Numbered from the stretch's first letter, positions 23,439 to 36,875 are shown. The stretch: 64,000 nucleotides of DNA from Thunnus maccoyii (GCF_910596095.1 NC_056545.1:1187001-1251000); one strand, 5' to 3'. The notes: generated by a model not told the origin, from the letters alone. Translations and numbers: made by a program.

Positions 23439-25693
23439 ATGAAGACTGTGAGCAGGTTGCTGATCGTTCTCCTCACAGGTACTCTGCTCTTTAACTTTCT
23501 ATAACTCGGACTTCACACTGACTTTATGTAATATGAGACAGTTAGAGACAGTTTCTGTGGTGTGTTTATATGAAACAACAGATTTTAGCTGCTAACAGAC
23601 CTGAAAGTGTTGAAGTGTCTCTTTGTGTCTTCAGTCATTGAACGCAGCTGCAGCAGCATGAAGGTTGTTGGTCGAGCAGGTGAGGACGTCACTCTGCCGT
23701 GTAAATATGACTTCAAGTATAACGGAGCGAGGTCAGCTTGCTGGGGTCGAAGAGAAATACCAAATGCAGGCTGCAACAACCAGATCATCTCCACAGACGG
23801 ACTTAAAGTGATAGAATCAACCAGAGTTTCCAGCAGGTATCAGTTACTGGGACGACTGGAGGATGGAGATGTTTCTCTGACAATCCTGAACACCACAGAA
23901 GAAGATTCTGGATTGTACGGATGCATGGTGGAGATACCTGGGTGGTTCAATGATGAAAAACATCACATTGATCTGATCATTGAGAAAGGTAAGAAATGGT
24001 TTTTATAAAAGAATAAAGTTTGTGCAGGAAGTTACTTGAAGGACGGAGATTCATAAACTAATGTTCAGTGTTCAGAGGTTTGATGTTATCAATTAATCTA
24101 CCAATTACATTCTTGATTCATTGATTTTTCTTCAGTTCATAAAATGTCAGTAAATTGTGAAAAATGTCCAACACAAGTTCCTGGTTTTGTTTGACCAACG
24201 CCTCTTTTGTTAAGACGAAGACGAAAATTATTCTATTGATGTTAGAGAGAGACGAGCTGGCTGAAACGTGTCAGAATGATGAAGATTTTACACCTCAGAG
24301 GTTTTAGAATAAAAGTCGTAACTTCTGAGCATGAACTCGCTGTCTGACATGTGAACAAACTGCTGCTGCTGTTTCTCTGCAGACGACACGTTCAGCATTT
24401 CAGAGGTTTGATGTGTGACTGATAAAACAGGAAGGGTTCATGTAGGGACGTGACTGGGATGGATGCAAAACCAAAACCAAAATCAACTTCTCTTTTAGTG
24501 ACAGAAAATATTTTGTCAATTGATTCATCATTTAACTCATTTTTTCTAGCAAACATGCAGAACATTCATCATTTCCAGCTTCTTAATTGTGAAGATTTGC
24601 TGCTTTTCTTTGTCGTTTGTGACAGTAAACCCTCCAGCCTCGACCACAGCAGCCACCACAACAGCGAGAGGAAGTCAAGTCACACTGGTTGAAGAGGTGA
24701 GTTGAAGTCAGTATTTAAAATAAGTTTATAAGACAAGTTTTATTTTAGGTTTTGATCCAGTGACTCATCTGATTCCTGCAGTGCATCAAACAGCAGTTCA
24801 TCTCTGAAACAAACAAACAAACAAACAGCAGTCCAAACACGAAAAATTAGTTGTCGTTGAGTCCAGCTTTAAATCCAGAAACTTCAGAATGGTTCCAAAT
24901 GTTGAAGTTTTCTCCAGAGTCTCTTCTCTCAGAGTGAATTGTCTCCAGATGTTGTGATGAAGTCGTTTCATCCAGTTGTTTAAAAGCAGAGAAACTGATT
25001 TTCACTCCTTTAACATCAGTTATTTGACTGTAAACGTATCAACCAGAAGAGTTTTCTGTCCTCACTTTTAAACCAAAAGTAGAGAAAACATGTGAGTTCC
25101 CGCTCAAACTTTACATCTATCAGAGAACTCGTCCACAAGCCGTCTGATGTTTAAAACATTATTTTAATGTGAAACAGTTTCCAGGTGTGTTTTAGAGACG
25201 TCTGTCATAAAACAGGTGAATCTATTTTCAGCTGACAAACAACCAAACTGCTTCACTGCCAACATCTGGTGAGAAGGACACACTGCTAGAGATTAAACTA
25301 GTCCAATAACACAAAACCAGTCATCAACTAGTTTCATAATTGATTTATTGTTTGAGTCTTTTTGAAGTAAAAATGCCAAAATTTTCTATCTCCAGATTCT
25401 CAGATATGAAAATTTGCTGCTTGTGTCTAATTTTCTCACAGTAAACTGAATCTGACAAAACAAATGTTTATATTTTGATCTTTGATAAGATGTTTGTTGT
25501 TTAGAGTTTAGTTCATCTGTGTGTGATAATAATAACAAATATAATTCTAACTGAACAAAAAACATTTGTTTGTTTGTTTGTTGACAGTTGTGTGCTCAGC
25601 AGGTAAACAATCTGCAGATCTTCATCGGAAACACAGTGAAACTCTTCATCATCTTCCTCATACCTGCACTGCTGCTGATAGCTGCTTACAGTC

Positions 25694-25741
<48 letters not shown>

Positions 25742-26029
25742 CACCTCAGGTCCTGTTATTCTTCATATAATAGAAATGATTAGAAGATGAATGTAGTTTA
25801 TTGCATCGAGACACTTTGACTACAGTCGTTCTACACTTTACTCATTGATTTGTTAACATTAAAGAAATTAATTAACAGAAATTGCAACTGTATGCAAACA
25901 TAAAGAGATCCTCAAGTTTATATAAACACTGAGTGTAACTACACACTCTGATCATTTAAGAACTTCAAACTTTAAATACTTTTTATTTTAAAAGGAAGCA
26001 AACATGTTCATTATTATATACATGAAGGT

Positions 26030-26092
<63 letters not shown>

Positions 26093-26549
26093 TTTCCTTC
26101 TGTAACAATGTTGTGAATGTAAATTAATGTCAGTTTATCTGATTACAGTCGTGTCATTAAAGCTTTTTTCAATCTGACTTTGAGACACAGAAACACAAAA
26201 GACAAGAAGCTTCATAAAGCAACAGTCTGTTTATTTACAGCAGCATAAAAAACAGACAACAGTTCATGTTTCACAGCAGCTCCATGTCACATTATTTTCA
26301 TCTGTTTACAGAAATAATCTGATTTTCAATCGATCGTCGCCCTCATGAGGCCAAATTACATCATTACATCATGAAAACTAAACTAAACTTTTACTTTCAT
26401 CAACTTTAAGGAAACAAAACTACAATCATTTAAAACTGATCAAAGTTTTATTTTTATTTCATGTGTCTGCAGGAGTGTGGAGGACCAATCAGAGCACAGC
26501 GACTGACAGGAGGCAGAACCAATCAGAAGAGAGGGACAGCTCTGTGTAG
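23439..26549 (+). CDS. TIM-family receptor 1 (HAVCR/TIMD4-like), complete
   Basis: Exons: 23439-23478 (signal peptide), 23635-23988 (IgV), 24626-24696 (Thr-rich stalk), 25588-25690 (transmembrane), 26473-26549 (tail, TAG). Phases join cleanly and give 214 aa. Mammalian TIM proteins are type I membrane receptors that bind phosphatidylserine and act in apoptotic-cell uptake and immune regulation. The IgV domain shows VTLPCKYD, ACWGR, SSRYQLLGRLEDGDVSLTI, DSGLYGC and the ligand motif WFND (in GWFNDEKHH). It has four cysteines where mammalian TIM IgV domains have six. The stalk is only about 24 residues (STTAATTTARG), much shorter than mammalian mucin regions. The membrane span is LFIIFLIPALLLIAAY. 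The tail has no tyrosine and ends DSSV, a class I PDZ-ligand pattern. The transmembrane exon lacks three codons present in the other copies. A polyadenylation signal AATAAA is at 26692-26697. Confidence 0.87.
25697..25744 (+). repeat. (AC)n microsatellite at the donor of the TIM1 transmembrane exon
   Basis: The AC run begins only about six bases after the exon 4 donor (TTACA|GTCAGTACAC). Equivalent runs follow the same donor in the other TIM genes at about 34876-34917, 47646-47686, 52085-52128 and 59948-60016. They create spurious (HT)n and (CV)n reading frames. Confidence 0.95.
26031..26088 (+). repeat. (AT)n microsatellite, TIM1 intron 4
   Basis: A near-perfect AT run in the intron before the tail exon. 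Orthologous positions in TIM4 (about 47966-48010), TIM5 (52350-52386) and TIM6 (60484-60530) also carry AT runs. TIM2 lacks it and has a different intron 4 segment (about 35109-35370), part of which is shared with TIM6 at 60210-60340. Confidence 0.95.
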
Positions 26550-27454
26550 AAACCTTACTGTTGTTGAATAATGTTTAGTAAAGGTTTGATGCCCTGAAAC
26601 AACAACTGAAAGAATTCATTCTACAATGTCATTTGTAGATTGAGTTTAAAATTTGACTTGAGTTTCGTGATTTCAGTGTTTGCTGGGAACAAATAAAGTC
26701 CTTGAAAAAAATCCAAAAGTCCAAGAATAAAGCTGGAGGATCAGCATTCAGTTTTTAATTCAGCTTAATTTAATTTGGGGTTCCATTTCATCTTGTTTTA
26801 TCTGCTATGTTATTCTTTTTAAATCCTGTTTATGTGATTTGTGTTTATCTCTTGTTTTGATGTCTTTTTGCAAAGCAAAAGCTGCTGCAGGTCATTTTTT
26901 ACAGTGTAGTGGAGCTGAAGACTCGTTCAGTACTTCTGAGGTTTGATGTGTGACCTCCTCTCAGGATGTTTAGACCTCAGTGTGAAGTGTTACCATCTCT
27001 GGATATACACACATACACATGCTCCCACTTGCATGTATTTTCACTGTACATAGTTGTTGTTTTATGTATGTTTGCTTAGGTAGAATTAGATTTTGGGATA
27101 TTGGTTTATTGATCAAAGCATCTGCTAAGTTTGTTGACTCTGCTATTGTTTAATAAACATTGTAATATCTTTAAAGAGAAGTCTTTCGTCATTATTATTA
27201 TTATGCATTGTGAAAAGTTGCTGATTGAATTCAAACCTTCTTTGTTCACTTGTGAATGTTGAAATCCCTCAGATATTAGCATTCTAGGTGAACTCTTTTA
27301 TGAGACTACCTTATTGTCTGGTTATTGGTCCCAGTTTCCAGGTGGTGCCCCATTTTTATTAATACATATTAATAATTTATTAACTTTAATCATTCATAAT
27401 TATATCTGATAATTATTATTAATTATTGCTAATAACCAGCCATGCTCCTCACAG

Positions 27455-27638
27455 ACCCAACACTTGATGCCCTGTGTGAGGCTCTCTAACAGTTGGTGCC
27501 CCGTGTGAGGCTCTCTAACAGTTGGTGCCCCGTGTGAGGCTCTCTAACAATTGGTGCCCCGTGTGAGGCTAACTAACAGTTGGTGCCCCATGTGAGGCTC
27601 TCTAACAGTTTGTGCCCCGTGTGAGGCTCTCTAACAGT
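27455..27638 (+). repeat. 29-bp tandem repeat, about six copies, downstream of TIM1
   Basis: The unit is GGTGCCCCGTGTGAGGCT followed by CTCTAACAGTT, 29 bp, with small differences between copies (CCGTGT, CCATGT, CTGTGT). The same array occurs at 36722-36875 (about five copies) and 53757-53935 (about six). A single related GGTGCCCCATTTTTATT lies about 110 bp upstream in each unit. Confidence 0.9.
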
Positions 27639-28122
27639 GTGATGTAAATCTACTCAACACTGTTCTCTGCAATGAAAACGTGTTTGGTATGATTCAGTGT
27701 CACTGGATTGTTGTTATGCATAAATCACAGTGTCATCTGCATACACTTCACACACAACCTCTTAACAGCTTTCAGGTGAATCATTTATTTATATATCAAC
27801 AGAGGAGCAAAGGACCCAGTATTGAGCCTTGTGGTACACCCCATTTACAATTTACCATTTACTAACTACTCTGTATTGTGCTGTGACATTGTTTGATTGG
27901 TAGATGTGTCCAGTTTTCAGTGTGTGCATTTTAATTATATGTACCATACATTTTATAAGACATGTAATTTTATTGTTATTAGTTATTCTAGTTAAAGGTT
28001 GCCTTTTTAACATCTGGCCAGGGACAACTAACTCTGGCTCATTTACAGCTCTGTTTTCACTTGATTGAAATGGTGCCCCAGACTTAAAATTTGGGGTTAT
28101 TACAGCCGTTTTGTGGAGACAC

Positions 28123-30288
28123 GGCAGTAAATCCTGACATATATCTGGACTGTTTTTCTCCAGTAGACTTGTCTGAACTAACTTCAATGATTTGTTCAGC
28201 TAAACCATCAACCTGTCTCTTAGATCCCATCCCAACTAGGCTGCTTAAGGAAGCCTTACCCTTAGGGAGCACTTCTTTACTAGATATGATCAATTTGTCT
28301 TTAGTAACAGGCTATGTACCACATTCCTTTAAAGTAGCTGTAATTAAACCTCTTCTTAAGAAGCCTACTCTTGATCCAGGTGTTTTAGCCAATTATAGAC
28401 CTATATCTAACCTTCCATTTCTATCCAAGATCCTTGAGAAAGCAGTCTCTAATCAGTTATGTGACTTTCTACATAACAATAGTTTATTTGAGGATTTTCG
28501 GTCAGGATTTAGAGGCATCATAGCACAGAGACAGCACTGGTGAAAGTCACAAATGACCTCCTAACTGCATCGGACAAAGGATTTGTCTCTATACTTGTCC
28601 TGTTAGATCTTAGTGCTGCATTCGACACAATTGACCATCAAATCCTTTTGCAGAGACTAGAACATTTAATTGGCATTAAAGGAACTGCATTAAGCTGGTT
28701 TAAGTCCTATTTATCAGACCGATTTCAGTTTGTACATGTTAATGATGAATCCTCCGTGAAGGCAAAAGTTAGACACGGAGTTCCACAAGGTTCTGTACTT
28801 GGACCAATTCTATTCACCTTGTATATGCTTCCTTTAGGTAATATCATTAGGAAACACTCCATAAATTTTCATTCTTACGCAGATGACACCCAATTATATT
28901 TATCAGTGAAGCCAGATGAACCCAATCAGTTAAACAAACTCCAAACATGCCTTAACGACATAAAGACCTGGATGACCTGCAATTTTCTACTACTAAATTC
29001 AGATAAAACTGAAGTTATTGTGCTTGGCCCTAAACACCTTAGAAACACATTATCTAATGATAAAGCTACTCTGGATGGCATTACCCTGGCCTCCAGCACC
29101 ACCGTAAGGAATCTGGGAGTTATCTTTGATCAGGATATGTCCTTAAACTCCCACATAAATCAAATCTCAAGGACTGCCTTTTTTCACTTACGTAATATCA
29201 CAAAAATCAGGCACATCCTGTCCCTAAAAGATGCAGAAAAACTAGTTCACGCATTTGTTACTTCTAGGCTGGATTATTGCAATTCCTTATTATCAGGCTG
29301 CCCTAACAAGTCTCTAAAGACTCTCCAGAATGCAGCTGCACGTGTACTGACTAAAACTAGAAAAAGAGATCACATTTCTCCCATTTTATCTTCACTACAT
29401 TGGCTTCCTGTAAAATTTAGAATAGAATTTAAAATCCTTCTCCTAACTTACAAAGCCCTTAATGGTCAGGCACCATCATATCTTGAAGAGCTCATAATAC
29501 CGTATTATCCCACTAGAACACTGTGCTCCCAGTATGCAGGCTTACTGGTGGTTCTTACAGTCTTTAAAAGTAGAATGGGAGGCAGAGCCTTCAGCTATCA
29601 GGCTCCTCTTCTATGGAACCATCTACCGGATTCAGTCCGGGGTGCAGACACCCTCTCTATGTTTAAGAGTAGGCTTAAAACTTTCCTTTTTGATAAAGCT
29701 TATAGTTAGGGCCGACCAGGCTCGCCTTGGATCAGCCCTTAGTTATGCTGCTATAGGCCTAGACTGCTGGGGGACTTCCCATGATGCACTGAGCTCCTCT
29801 CTCCTCCTCCTCCTCTCCATCTGTATGCATTCATGTAACATCAATGCATGTCACTAACTTTGCTTCTTCCCCGGAGTTTTTTGTGCTTTCTCATCTCACA
29901 GGAAACCCTGGGTTCTGGGCCGAGCCTTCGCGGTCCTTCACAATCCTGATGGAATCCTTCCCTGGCTATTGCTGCTTGTGCTTCTTGTTGTTGTGATTGT
30001 TTTTCTTCTGTCCCCCCTCCCCCTTTCCCTCTCTCTTTCTCTCTCTCAACCCAACCGGTCAAAGCAGATGGCCGCCCACCAAGAGCCGGGGTCTGCTTGA
30101 GGTTTCTACCCGTTAAAGGGGAGTTTTTCCTTACCGCTGTCGCCAAGTGCTTGCTCATGGGGGAATTGTTGGGTCTCTGTAAATTAAAGAGTACGTTCTT
30201 GACCTGCTCTATGTGAAAAGTGCCTTGAGATGACTTCTGTTGTGATATGGCACTATATAAATAAAAGTTGATTGATTGATTGACTGAC
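28123..30288 (+). mobile_element. 5'-truncated L2-family LINE, copy 1
   Basis: Encodes most of a reverse transcriptase domain: VIKPLLKKP, LANYRPISNLPFLSKILEK, LLDLSAAFDTIDH, GVPQGSVLGPILFTLYM, the catalytic YADDTQLYL, and a C-terminal PLLWNHLPDSVR block. A frameshift near 28505-28520 splits the frame (ORFs 28091-28543 and 28540-29709). The endonuclease part is missing. The 3' UTR has the CCCGTTAAAGGGGAG block and ends in a (GATT)n tail at about 30270-30285, typical of fish L2. The same frameshift is present in the copy at 37359-39531, so both descend from one insertion that was duplicated with its unit. Unit A's own upstream flank (about 20895) lacks the element. Confidence 0.9.
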
Positions 30289-30330
30289 TTGTTGTGCTGC
30301 TCGTCATCCTGTTCTGTTCTTCTGTTTTAG

Positions 30331-30510
30331 GTGCTGACGTTTGGTAGTGACCGACTGAGAGAAAACCTCACCTACTGTGAGACAGGAACACGTCTAATCA
30401 GACCTGAAGAAGAGTTTCGCGATTTTGAGGAAGCCACGGATCTTGTTAAAGAGTTGTGGCCCAAATATCCGTCACCACTGGAGCGCTCGCTGAACATTCA
30501 TGCAACCTAA
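30331..30510 (+). pseudogene. Duplicate of gene U terminal exon (copy 2)
   Basis: A 180-nt copy of exon 4 of gene U, with an intact acceptor (CTGTTTTAG|GTGCTG), an open frame from VLTFGSDRLRENL to NIHAT, and a TAA stop. It has no copies of exons 1-3 upstream within its unit. It is either a relic of the segmental duplication or an alternative last exon of gene U about 10 kb upstream. The frame shows only conservative changes (FEEATDLVKELWPKYP), with no disabling mutation. Confidence 0.75.
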
Positions 30511-32401
30511 TTTAGTCATGAAGGGGAAACTTTGTATTTACAATATTTAGTATTTGATCAGGATTCTGTGTTTGCTAATTTTGGTATGAAATAATAATAA
30601 TTTATATTTTTAAAATAATGCTTTACAGCTCAGTTGGTTGCCATAGCACCACCAACAGGAAGATTGTTCCCACAGTTTAGTCACTTTAGAAGAGAGTAGA
30701 GCGTTCTGCCGAGTTTAGTGCTTTTTCATTCATGTTGAGGCCATTTGTTTGTCAAAAAATGCAAGCGTGAAAAAAAAAGATTAAAAAAAGTCTTTAAGTT
30801 ACTCATTATTTGTAGAATGCAGATGTCTTGGCAAGTGAATTAACATTTAAATATCATGCAGATGGAAAGGTGACTTGAGGATGCTGAAACATACTTTTAT
30901 AACAAGCCACATAGATTAACATGAAGCTGTTTTGTGGAACTCCCTTAAAGAAATACCTTTTAAATCAAACTTAATCAGCTCTTACATGTTTATCTTTGCT
31001 TTTATGTCATGTTTCCTGTTTGGTTTTTTGGTATTGTTTAAAAATCTTCATTCAACCATTGTATGTTAATCATGTTCTGTAAAGTCTTTTGCATCTTTAC
31101 TTTGAAATCTGCTGTGCAAATAAAATAATACATCATACCTCCGTTTATGGTCCTGAAAAAAAATTTTCATTCAACTGAATGATTAAATAAACTTGAACAC
31201 AGAGGCGGAAAGTACTCAAATACATGTACCTAAGTGCTGAGCTTAAGTACAATTTTTAGGTACTTTACTTGAGTATTTCCATTTGATGCTACTTTATGCT
31301 TTACTCCACTACATTTATTTAGTTAGTCATCAGATCTCAATTTTATGAGTAAAACAGATAATGATTTAAATCACTTTGTAGAGATCTTTTTCCTCTTTGA
31401 CATTCAAAGGTCTTTTTCTGTCGATCAGTGTCAAAAAATTCACATTAAATCGATTTTGATTCAATATATATATAAAACATTTACTCAAGTACTGTACTTG
31501 TAGTGATTAACTACATCAAGCTCATAATACTTATGTACTTTTACTGCAATACTTTAACTACATCAAGCTCATAATACTTGCCTGTTGTGTTTATATGCGT
31601 GTCTGTTTACGTGAGAATGTCACCGACATTTTAACCAACATGACGCCAAAATTAACAGCATGGCTTCTTGTGTCTGAGGCAAATAATCTGTCTGCCTGTT
31701 TCAGCAGGTTGTTTCTAGAAGCTTTCAGCATTTTGATAAGTCCAGTTTTCACTAACCACCGCTAAGGAAACACCCAGTACATAGACGGCACGTTAGGGAA
31801 CATGAAACAGGTGATTTACTGCTTGTTTTTAATGTCATTTAGTAAACAGTGATAAGAAAACATCATTAAACTCTGAGGGAACATTACTAATGACGGCCTT
31901 GCATCAAACGCAAAAGCAAAAAACTCAGTCCGAGCTGTCTTAAGTCAGTCTTTTTCTCGTCTTGATGTTCCAATAACGTCAAACATGTTTAATATTATCC
32001 TAAGTCTTTAGTTTTGGCTCATGCAATTAGTGAAGTTCAATGACATGAACATTGTCAATGACTAGGCATGTTTAATTTAATTTAATTTATTTTAATTTGC
32101 GATTCCATTTCATCTTGTTTTATCGATTTTATTCTTCCTGTTTGTTTGTTTTGTGTTTATCTTTTGTTTTGATGCCTTTTTGTAAAGCAGTTTGAGCTGC
32201 TGCAGGTCATTTTTTGTGACCTTGTGGGGCTGAAAACTCAGAATGTGTTTCAGCAGACGACACGTTCAGTACTTCTGAGGTCTGATGTGTGACTTCCTCT
32301 CACATTCTGACCTCAGTGTGAAGTGTTCACATTTCTGTACACTTTAGTCTCAAACTGACTGATAAAACAGGAAATGTTCATGTGTCAGTTTGATGTTGAT
32401 C

Positions 32402-34872
32402 ATGAAGACTGTGAGCAGGTTGCTGATCGTTCTCCTCACAGGTACTCTGCTCTTTAACTTTCTATAACTCTGACTTCACACTGACTTTATGTAATATGAG
32501 ACAGTTAGAGACAGTTTCTGTGGTGTGTTTATATGAAACAACAGATTTTAGCTGCTTACAGACCTGAAAGTGTTGAAGTGTCTCTTTGTGTCTTCAGTCA
32601 TTGAACGCAGCAGCAGCATGAAGGTTGTTGGTCGAGCAGGTGAGGACGTCACTCTGCCGTGTAAATATGACTTCAAGTATAACGGAGTGTTGTCAGCTTG
32701 CTGGGGTCGAGGATCAATACCAAGGTTTGGCTGCAACAACCAGATCATCTCCACAGACGGACGTAAAGTGATAGAATCAACCAGAGTTTCCAGCAGGTAT
32801 CAGTTACTGGGACGACTGGAGGATGGAGATGTTTCTCTGACGATCCTGAAAACCACAGAAGAAGATGCTGGACTGTACGGATGCTTGGTGGACATACCTG
32901 GGTGGTTCAATGATGAAAAACATCACATCGATCTGATCATTGAGAAAGGTAAGAAATGTTTTTTATAAAAGAATAAAGTTTGTGCAGGAAGTTACTTGAA
33001 GGACGGAGATTCATAAACTAATGTTCAGTGTTCAGAGGTTTGATGTTATCAATTAATCTACCAATTACTTTCCTGATTCATTGATTTTTGTTCAGTTCAT
33101 AAAATGTCAGTAAATTGTGAAAAATGTCCAACACAAGTTCCTGGTTTTGTTCGACCAACAGTCCAAACCCCAAAGATCTTTATTATCATAGAGGAGCAGA
33201 AAACTAGAAAATCTTCATGTTTATGAAGCTGGAATCAGTGAATTTTTTGTTGGAAATTTTCTGAACTGATGATTCAACTGTTACAATTTTATGTTCTTAA
33301 ACCTAAATGACCAAATGTTTGTCACGTCCTCCAGAAGAAGTTTTTCTGATCTGCCGCCTCTTTCGTTAAATGTCTGATGAAGTTTAGGAAACGAAAATTA
33401 TTCTATTGATGTTAGAGAGAGACGAGCTGGCTGAAACGTGTCAGAATGATGAAGATTTTACACCTCAGAGGTTTTAAAATGAAAGTCGTAACTTCTGCTT
33501 TTACTTCTGAACATGAACTCGCTGTCTGACATGTGAACAAACTGCTGCTGCTGTTTCTCTGCAGACGACACATTCAGTACTTCTGACGTTTGATGTGTGA
33601 CTGATAAAACAGGAAGGGTTCATGTAGGGACGTGACTGGGATGGATGCAAAACCAAAACCAAAGTCAACTTTTAGTGACAGAAAATAATCAATTCATTTA
33701 TCATTTAACTCATTTTTTCTAGCAAACATGCAGAACATTCATCATTTCCAGCTTCTTAATTGTGAAGATTTGCTGCTTTTCTTTGTCGTTTGTGACAGTA
33801 AACCCTCCAGCCTCGACCACAGCAGCCACCACAACAGAGAGAGGACGTCATGTCACACTGGTTGAAGAGGTGAGTTGAAGTCAATAGTTAAAAAATAAGT
33901 TTATAAGACAAATTTCATTTTAGGTTTTGATCCAGTGACTCATCTGATTCCTGCAGTGCATCAAACAGCAGTTCATCTCTGAAACAAACAAACAAACAGC
34001 AGTCCAAACACGAAAAATTAGTTGTTGTTGAGTCCAGCTTTAAATCCAGAAACTTCAGAATGGTTCCAAATGTTGAAGTTTTCTCCAGAGTCTCTTCTCT
34101 CAGAGTGAATTGTCTCCAGATGTTGTGATGAAGTCATTTCATCCAGTTGTTTAAAAGCAGAGAAACAGATTTTCACTCCTTTAACATCAGTTATTTGACT
34201 GTAAACGTATCAACTAGAAGAGTTTTCTGTCCTCACTTTTAAACCAAAAGTAGAGAAAACATGTGAGTTCCCGCTCAAACTTTACATCTATCAGAGAACT
34301 CGTCCACAAGCCGTCTGATGTTTAAAACATTATTTTAATGTGAAACAGTTTCCAGGTGTGTTTTAGAGACGTCTGTCAGAAAACAGGTGAATCTATTTTC
34401 AGCTGACAAACAACCAAACTGCTTCACTGGCAACATCTGGTGAGAAGGACACACTGCTAGAGATTAAACTAGTCCAATAACACAAAACCAGTCATCAACT
34501 AGTTTCATAATTGATTTATTGTTTGAGTCTTTTTGAAGTAAAAATGTCAAAATTTTCTGTCTCCAGATTCTCAGATATGAAAATTTGCTGCTTGTGTCTA
34601 ATTTTCTCACAGTAAACTGAATCTGACAAAACAAATGTTTATATTTTGATCTTTGATAAGATGTTTGTTGTTTAGAGTTTAGTTCACCTGTGTGTGATAA
34701 TAATAACAAATATAATTCTAACTTAACAAAAAACATCATTTGTTTGTTTGTTGACAGTTGTGGAGCGCACCTGCTCAGCAGGTAAACAATCTGCCCATCT
34801 TCATCGGAAACACAGTGAAACTCTTCATTGTCTTCCTCATATCTGCACTGCTGCTGATAGCTGCTTACAGTC

Positions 34873-34919
<47 letters not shown>

Positions 34920-35780
34920 CAGGTCCTGTGATTCTTCATATAATAGAAATGATTAGAAGATGAATGTAGTTTATTGCATCGAGACACTTTGACTACAGTC
35001 GTTCTCCACTTTACTCATTGATTTGTTAACATTAAAGAAATTAATGAACAGAAATTGCAGCTGTATGCAAACATAAAGAGATCCTCAAGTTTATATAAAC
35101 ACTGAGTGTTATTATTAAAGATGGCTCTGAATTAGTCATCAAATCCATTTCTGTACTTTTAGCTTTTTAATATCTTCAGATATGTGATCTGGTGTCAAAC
35201 ACGTCCTCTGGATGAAATGATAAAATGGACCCATCCTGTCAAACCACCTGTTAAAAGACACCAGAATACAGGAAATGACATCTACTCTGTTAAAAATGCT
35301 TCCTACGCCCACGTTTGAGTCATACGCTTCTATTTTAATCAATACATCTGTCTACAAGACTCTACAAGACTTATTAAAGCTTTTTCAATCTGACTTTGAG
35401 ACACAGAAACACAAAAGACAAGAAGCTTCATAAAGCTTAAATAAATAAATAAACAGTCTGTTTATTTACAGCAGCATAAAAACCAGACAACAGTTCATGT
35501 TTCACAGCAGCTCCATGTCACATTATTTTCATCTGTTTACAGAAATAATCTGATTTTCAATCGATCGTCGCCCTCATCAGGCCAAATTACATCATTACAT
35601 CATAAAAACTAAACTAAACTTTTACTTTCATCAACTTTAAGGAAACAAAACTACAATCATTTAAAACTGATCAAAGTTTTATTTTTATTTCATGTCTCTG
35701 CAGGCGCGTGGAGGACCAATCAGAGCACAGTGACTGACAGGAGGCAGAACCAATCAGAAGAGAGGGACAGCTCTGTGTAG
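32402..35780 (+). CDS. TIM-family receptor 2 (HAVCR/TIMD4-like), complete
   Basis: Exons: 32402-32441, 32598-32948, 33799-33869, 34758-34869 and 35704-35780 (TAG). Phases agree and the product is 216 aa. The signal exon encodes MKTVSRLLIVLLT, identical to gene 1. The IgV domain has CKYDFKYNGVLSACW, the CC' loop GRGSIPRFGC and the intact WFND motif. The stalk reads STTAATTTERGRHVTLVEE, the membrane exon LFIVFLISALLLIAAY. The tail begins with an altered splice codon (SAW instead of RVW) and keeps the DSSV end. AATAAA at 35935-35940. Intron 2 is longer than in gene 1 because it keeps a block around 33160-33380 that gene 1 has lost. Confidence 0.87.
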
Positions 35781-36721
35781 AAACCTTACTGCTGTTGAAT
35801 ATTGTTTAGTAAAGGTTTGATGCCCTGAAACAACAACTGAAAGAATTCATTCTACAATCTCATTTGTAGATTGAGTTTAAAAGCTTAAAAGCAGTTTGAC
35901 TTGAGTTTCGTGATTTCAGTGTTTGCTGGGAACAAATAAAGTCCTTGAAAAAAATCCAAAAGTCCAAGAATAAAGCTGGAGGATCAGCATTCAGTTAATT
36001 CAGTTTAATTTAATTTGGGGTTCCATTTCATCTTGTTTTATCTGCTATTTTATTCTTTTTAAATCCTGTTTATGTGATTTGTGTTTATCTATTGTTTTGA
36101 TGTCTTTTTGCAAAGCAGTTTGAGCTGCTGCAGGTCATTTTTTACAGTGTAGTGGAGCTGAAGACTTAGTGTGTTTCAGCAGACGACACGTTCAGTACTT
36201 CTGAGGTTTGATGTGTGACCTCCTCTCAGGATGTTTAGACCTCAGTGTGAAGTGTTACCATCTCTGGATATACACACATACACATGCTCCCACTTGCATG
36301 TATTTTCACTGTATATAGTTATTGTTTTATGTATGTTTGCTTAGATAGAATTAGATTTTAGGATATTGGTTTATTGATCAAAGCATCTGCTAAGTCTGTT
36401 AACTCTGCTATTGTTTAATAAACATTGTTATATCTTTAAAGAGAAGTCTTTTGTCATTATTATTATTATATATTGTGAAAAGTTGCTGATTGAATTCAAA
36501 CCTTCTTTGTTCACTTGTGAATGTTGACATCCCTCAGATATTAGCATTCAAGGTGAACTCTTTTATGAGACTACCTTATTGTCTGGTTATTGGTCCCAGT
36601 TTCCAGGTGGTGCCCCATTTTTATTAATACATATTAATAATTTATTAACTTCAATCATTCATAATTATATCTGATAATTATTATTAATTATTGCTAATAA
36701 CCAGCCATGCTCCTCACAGAC

Positions 36722-36875
36722 CCAACACTTGGTGCCCTGTGTGAGGCTCTCTAACAGTTGGTGCCCTGTGTGAGGCTCTTTAACAGTTGGTGCCCCGCGT
36801 GAGGCTCTCTAACAGTTGGTGCCCAGTGTGAGGCTCTCTAACAGTTGGTGCCCCGTGTGAGGCTCTCTAACAGTG
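36722..36875 (+). repeat. 29-bp tandem repeat downstream of TIM2
   Basis: About five units of the GTGCCC(C/T)GTGTGAGGCTCT type, the duplicate of the array at 27455-27638, with one fewer unit and its own base changes (CCCGCGTGAGG in one unit). Confidence 0.88.

Larger units (their letters stand above)
20397..30300 (+). repeat. Segmental tandem duplication, unit A (next units start near 30300 and 39540)
   Basis: Sequence from the upstream flank and last exon of gene U through a TIM gene is repeated in the same orientation. The flank at 20397-20900 recurs at 27640-28115 and 36880-37350. Exon 4 recurs at 20938, 30331 and 39580. The following 1.2 kb recurs after each. The 47-bp minisatellite region recurs at 22200, 31505, 42706 and 48562, and TIM genes start at 23439, 32402, 43853, 49612 and 55372. 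Period is about 9.3-9.6 kb between the first three exon 4 copies; later units are shortened by deletions. Confidence 0.85.

Noticed and set aside
23635-23988. Assignment of the IgV domain to CD300 or pIgR-like families
   Set aside because: The blocks SSRYQLLGRLEDGDVSLTI and GWFND and the stalk/membrane layout match TIM better; CD300/pIgR domains lack the WFND loop.
24450-24692. 80-codon frame (MTGMDAKPKPKSTSLL...) and its copies at 46408 and 56606
   Set aside because: It runs through intron 2 into the stalk exon in the wrong frame. The true stalk frame, with matching splice phases, reads STTAATTT.
25513-25790. Open frames made of (CV)n, (HT)n or similar at 25513, 34464, 47454, 51923 and 59777
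   Set aside because: They are read-throughs of the AC microsatellites beside the TIM membrane exons, on either strand, and not genes.
27680-27865. 61-codon frame repeated at 20397, 27680 and 36916
   Set aside because: It is conserved only because the whole flank is duplicated. It has no recognisable domain, and changes between copies are not biased to synonymous sites by eye.
28091-29709. L2 reverse transcriptase as a functional gene
   Set aside because: It is 5'-truncated, lacks the endonuclease and has a frameshift shared by both copies.
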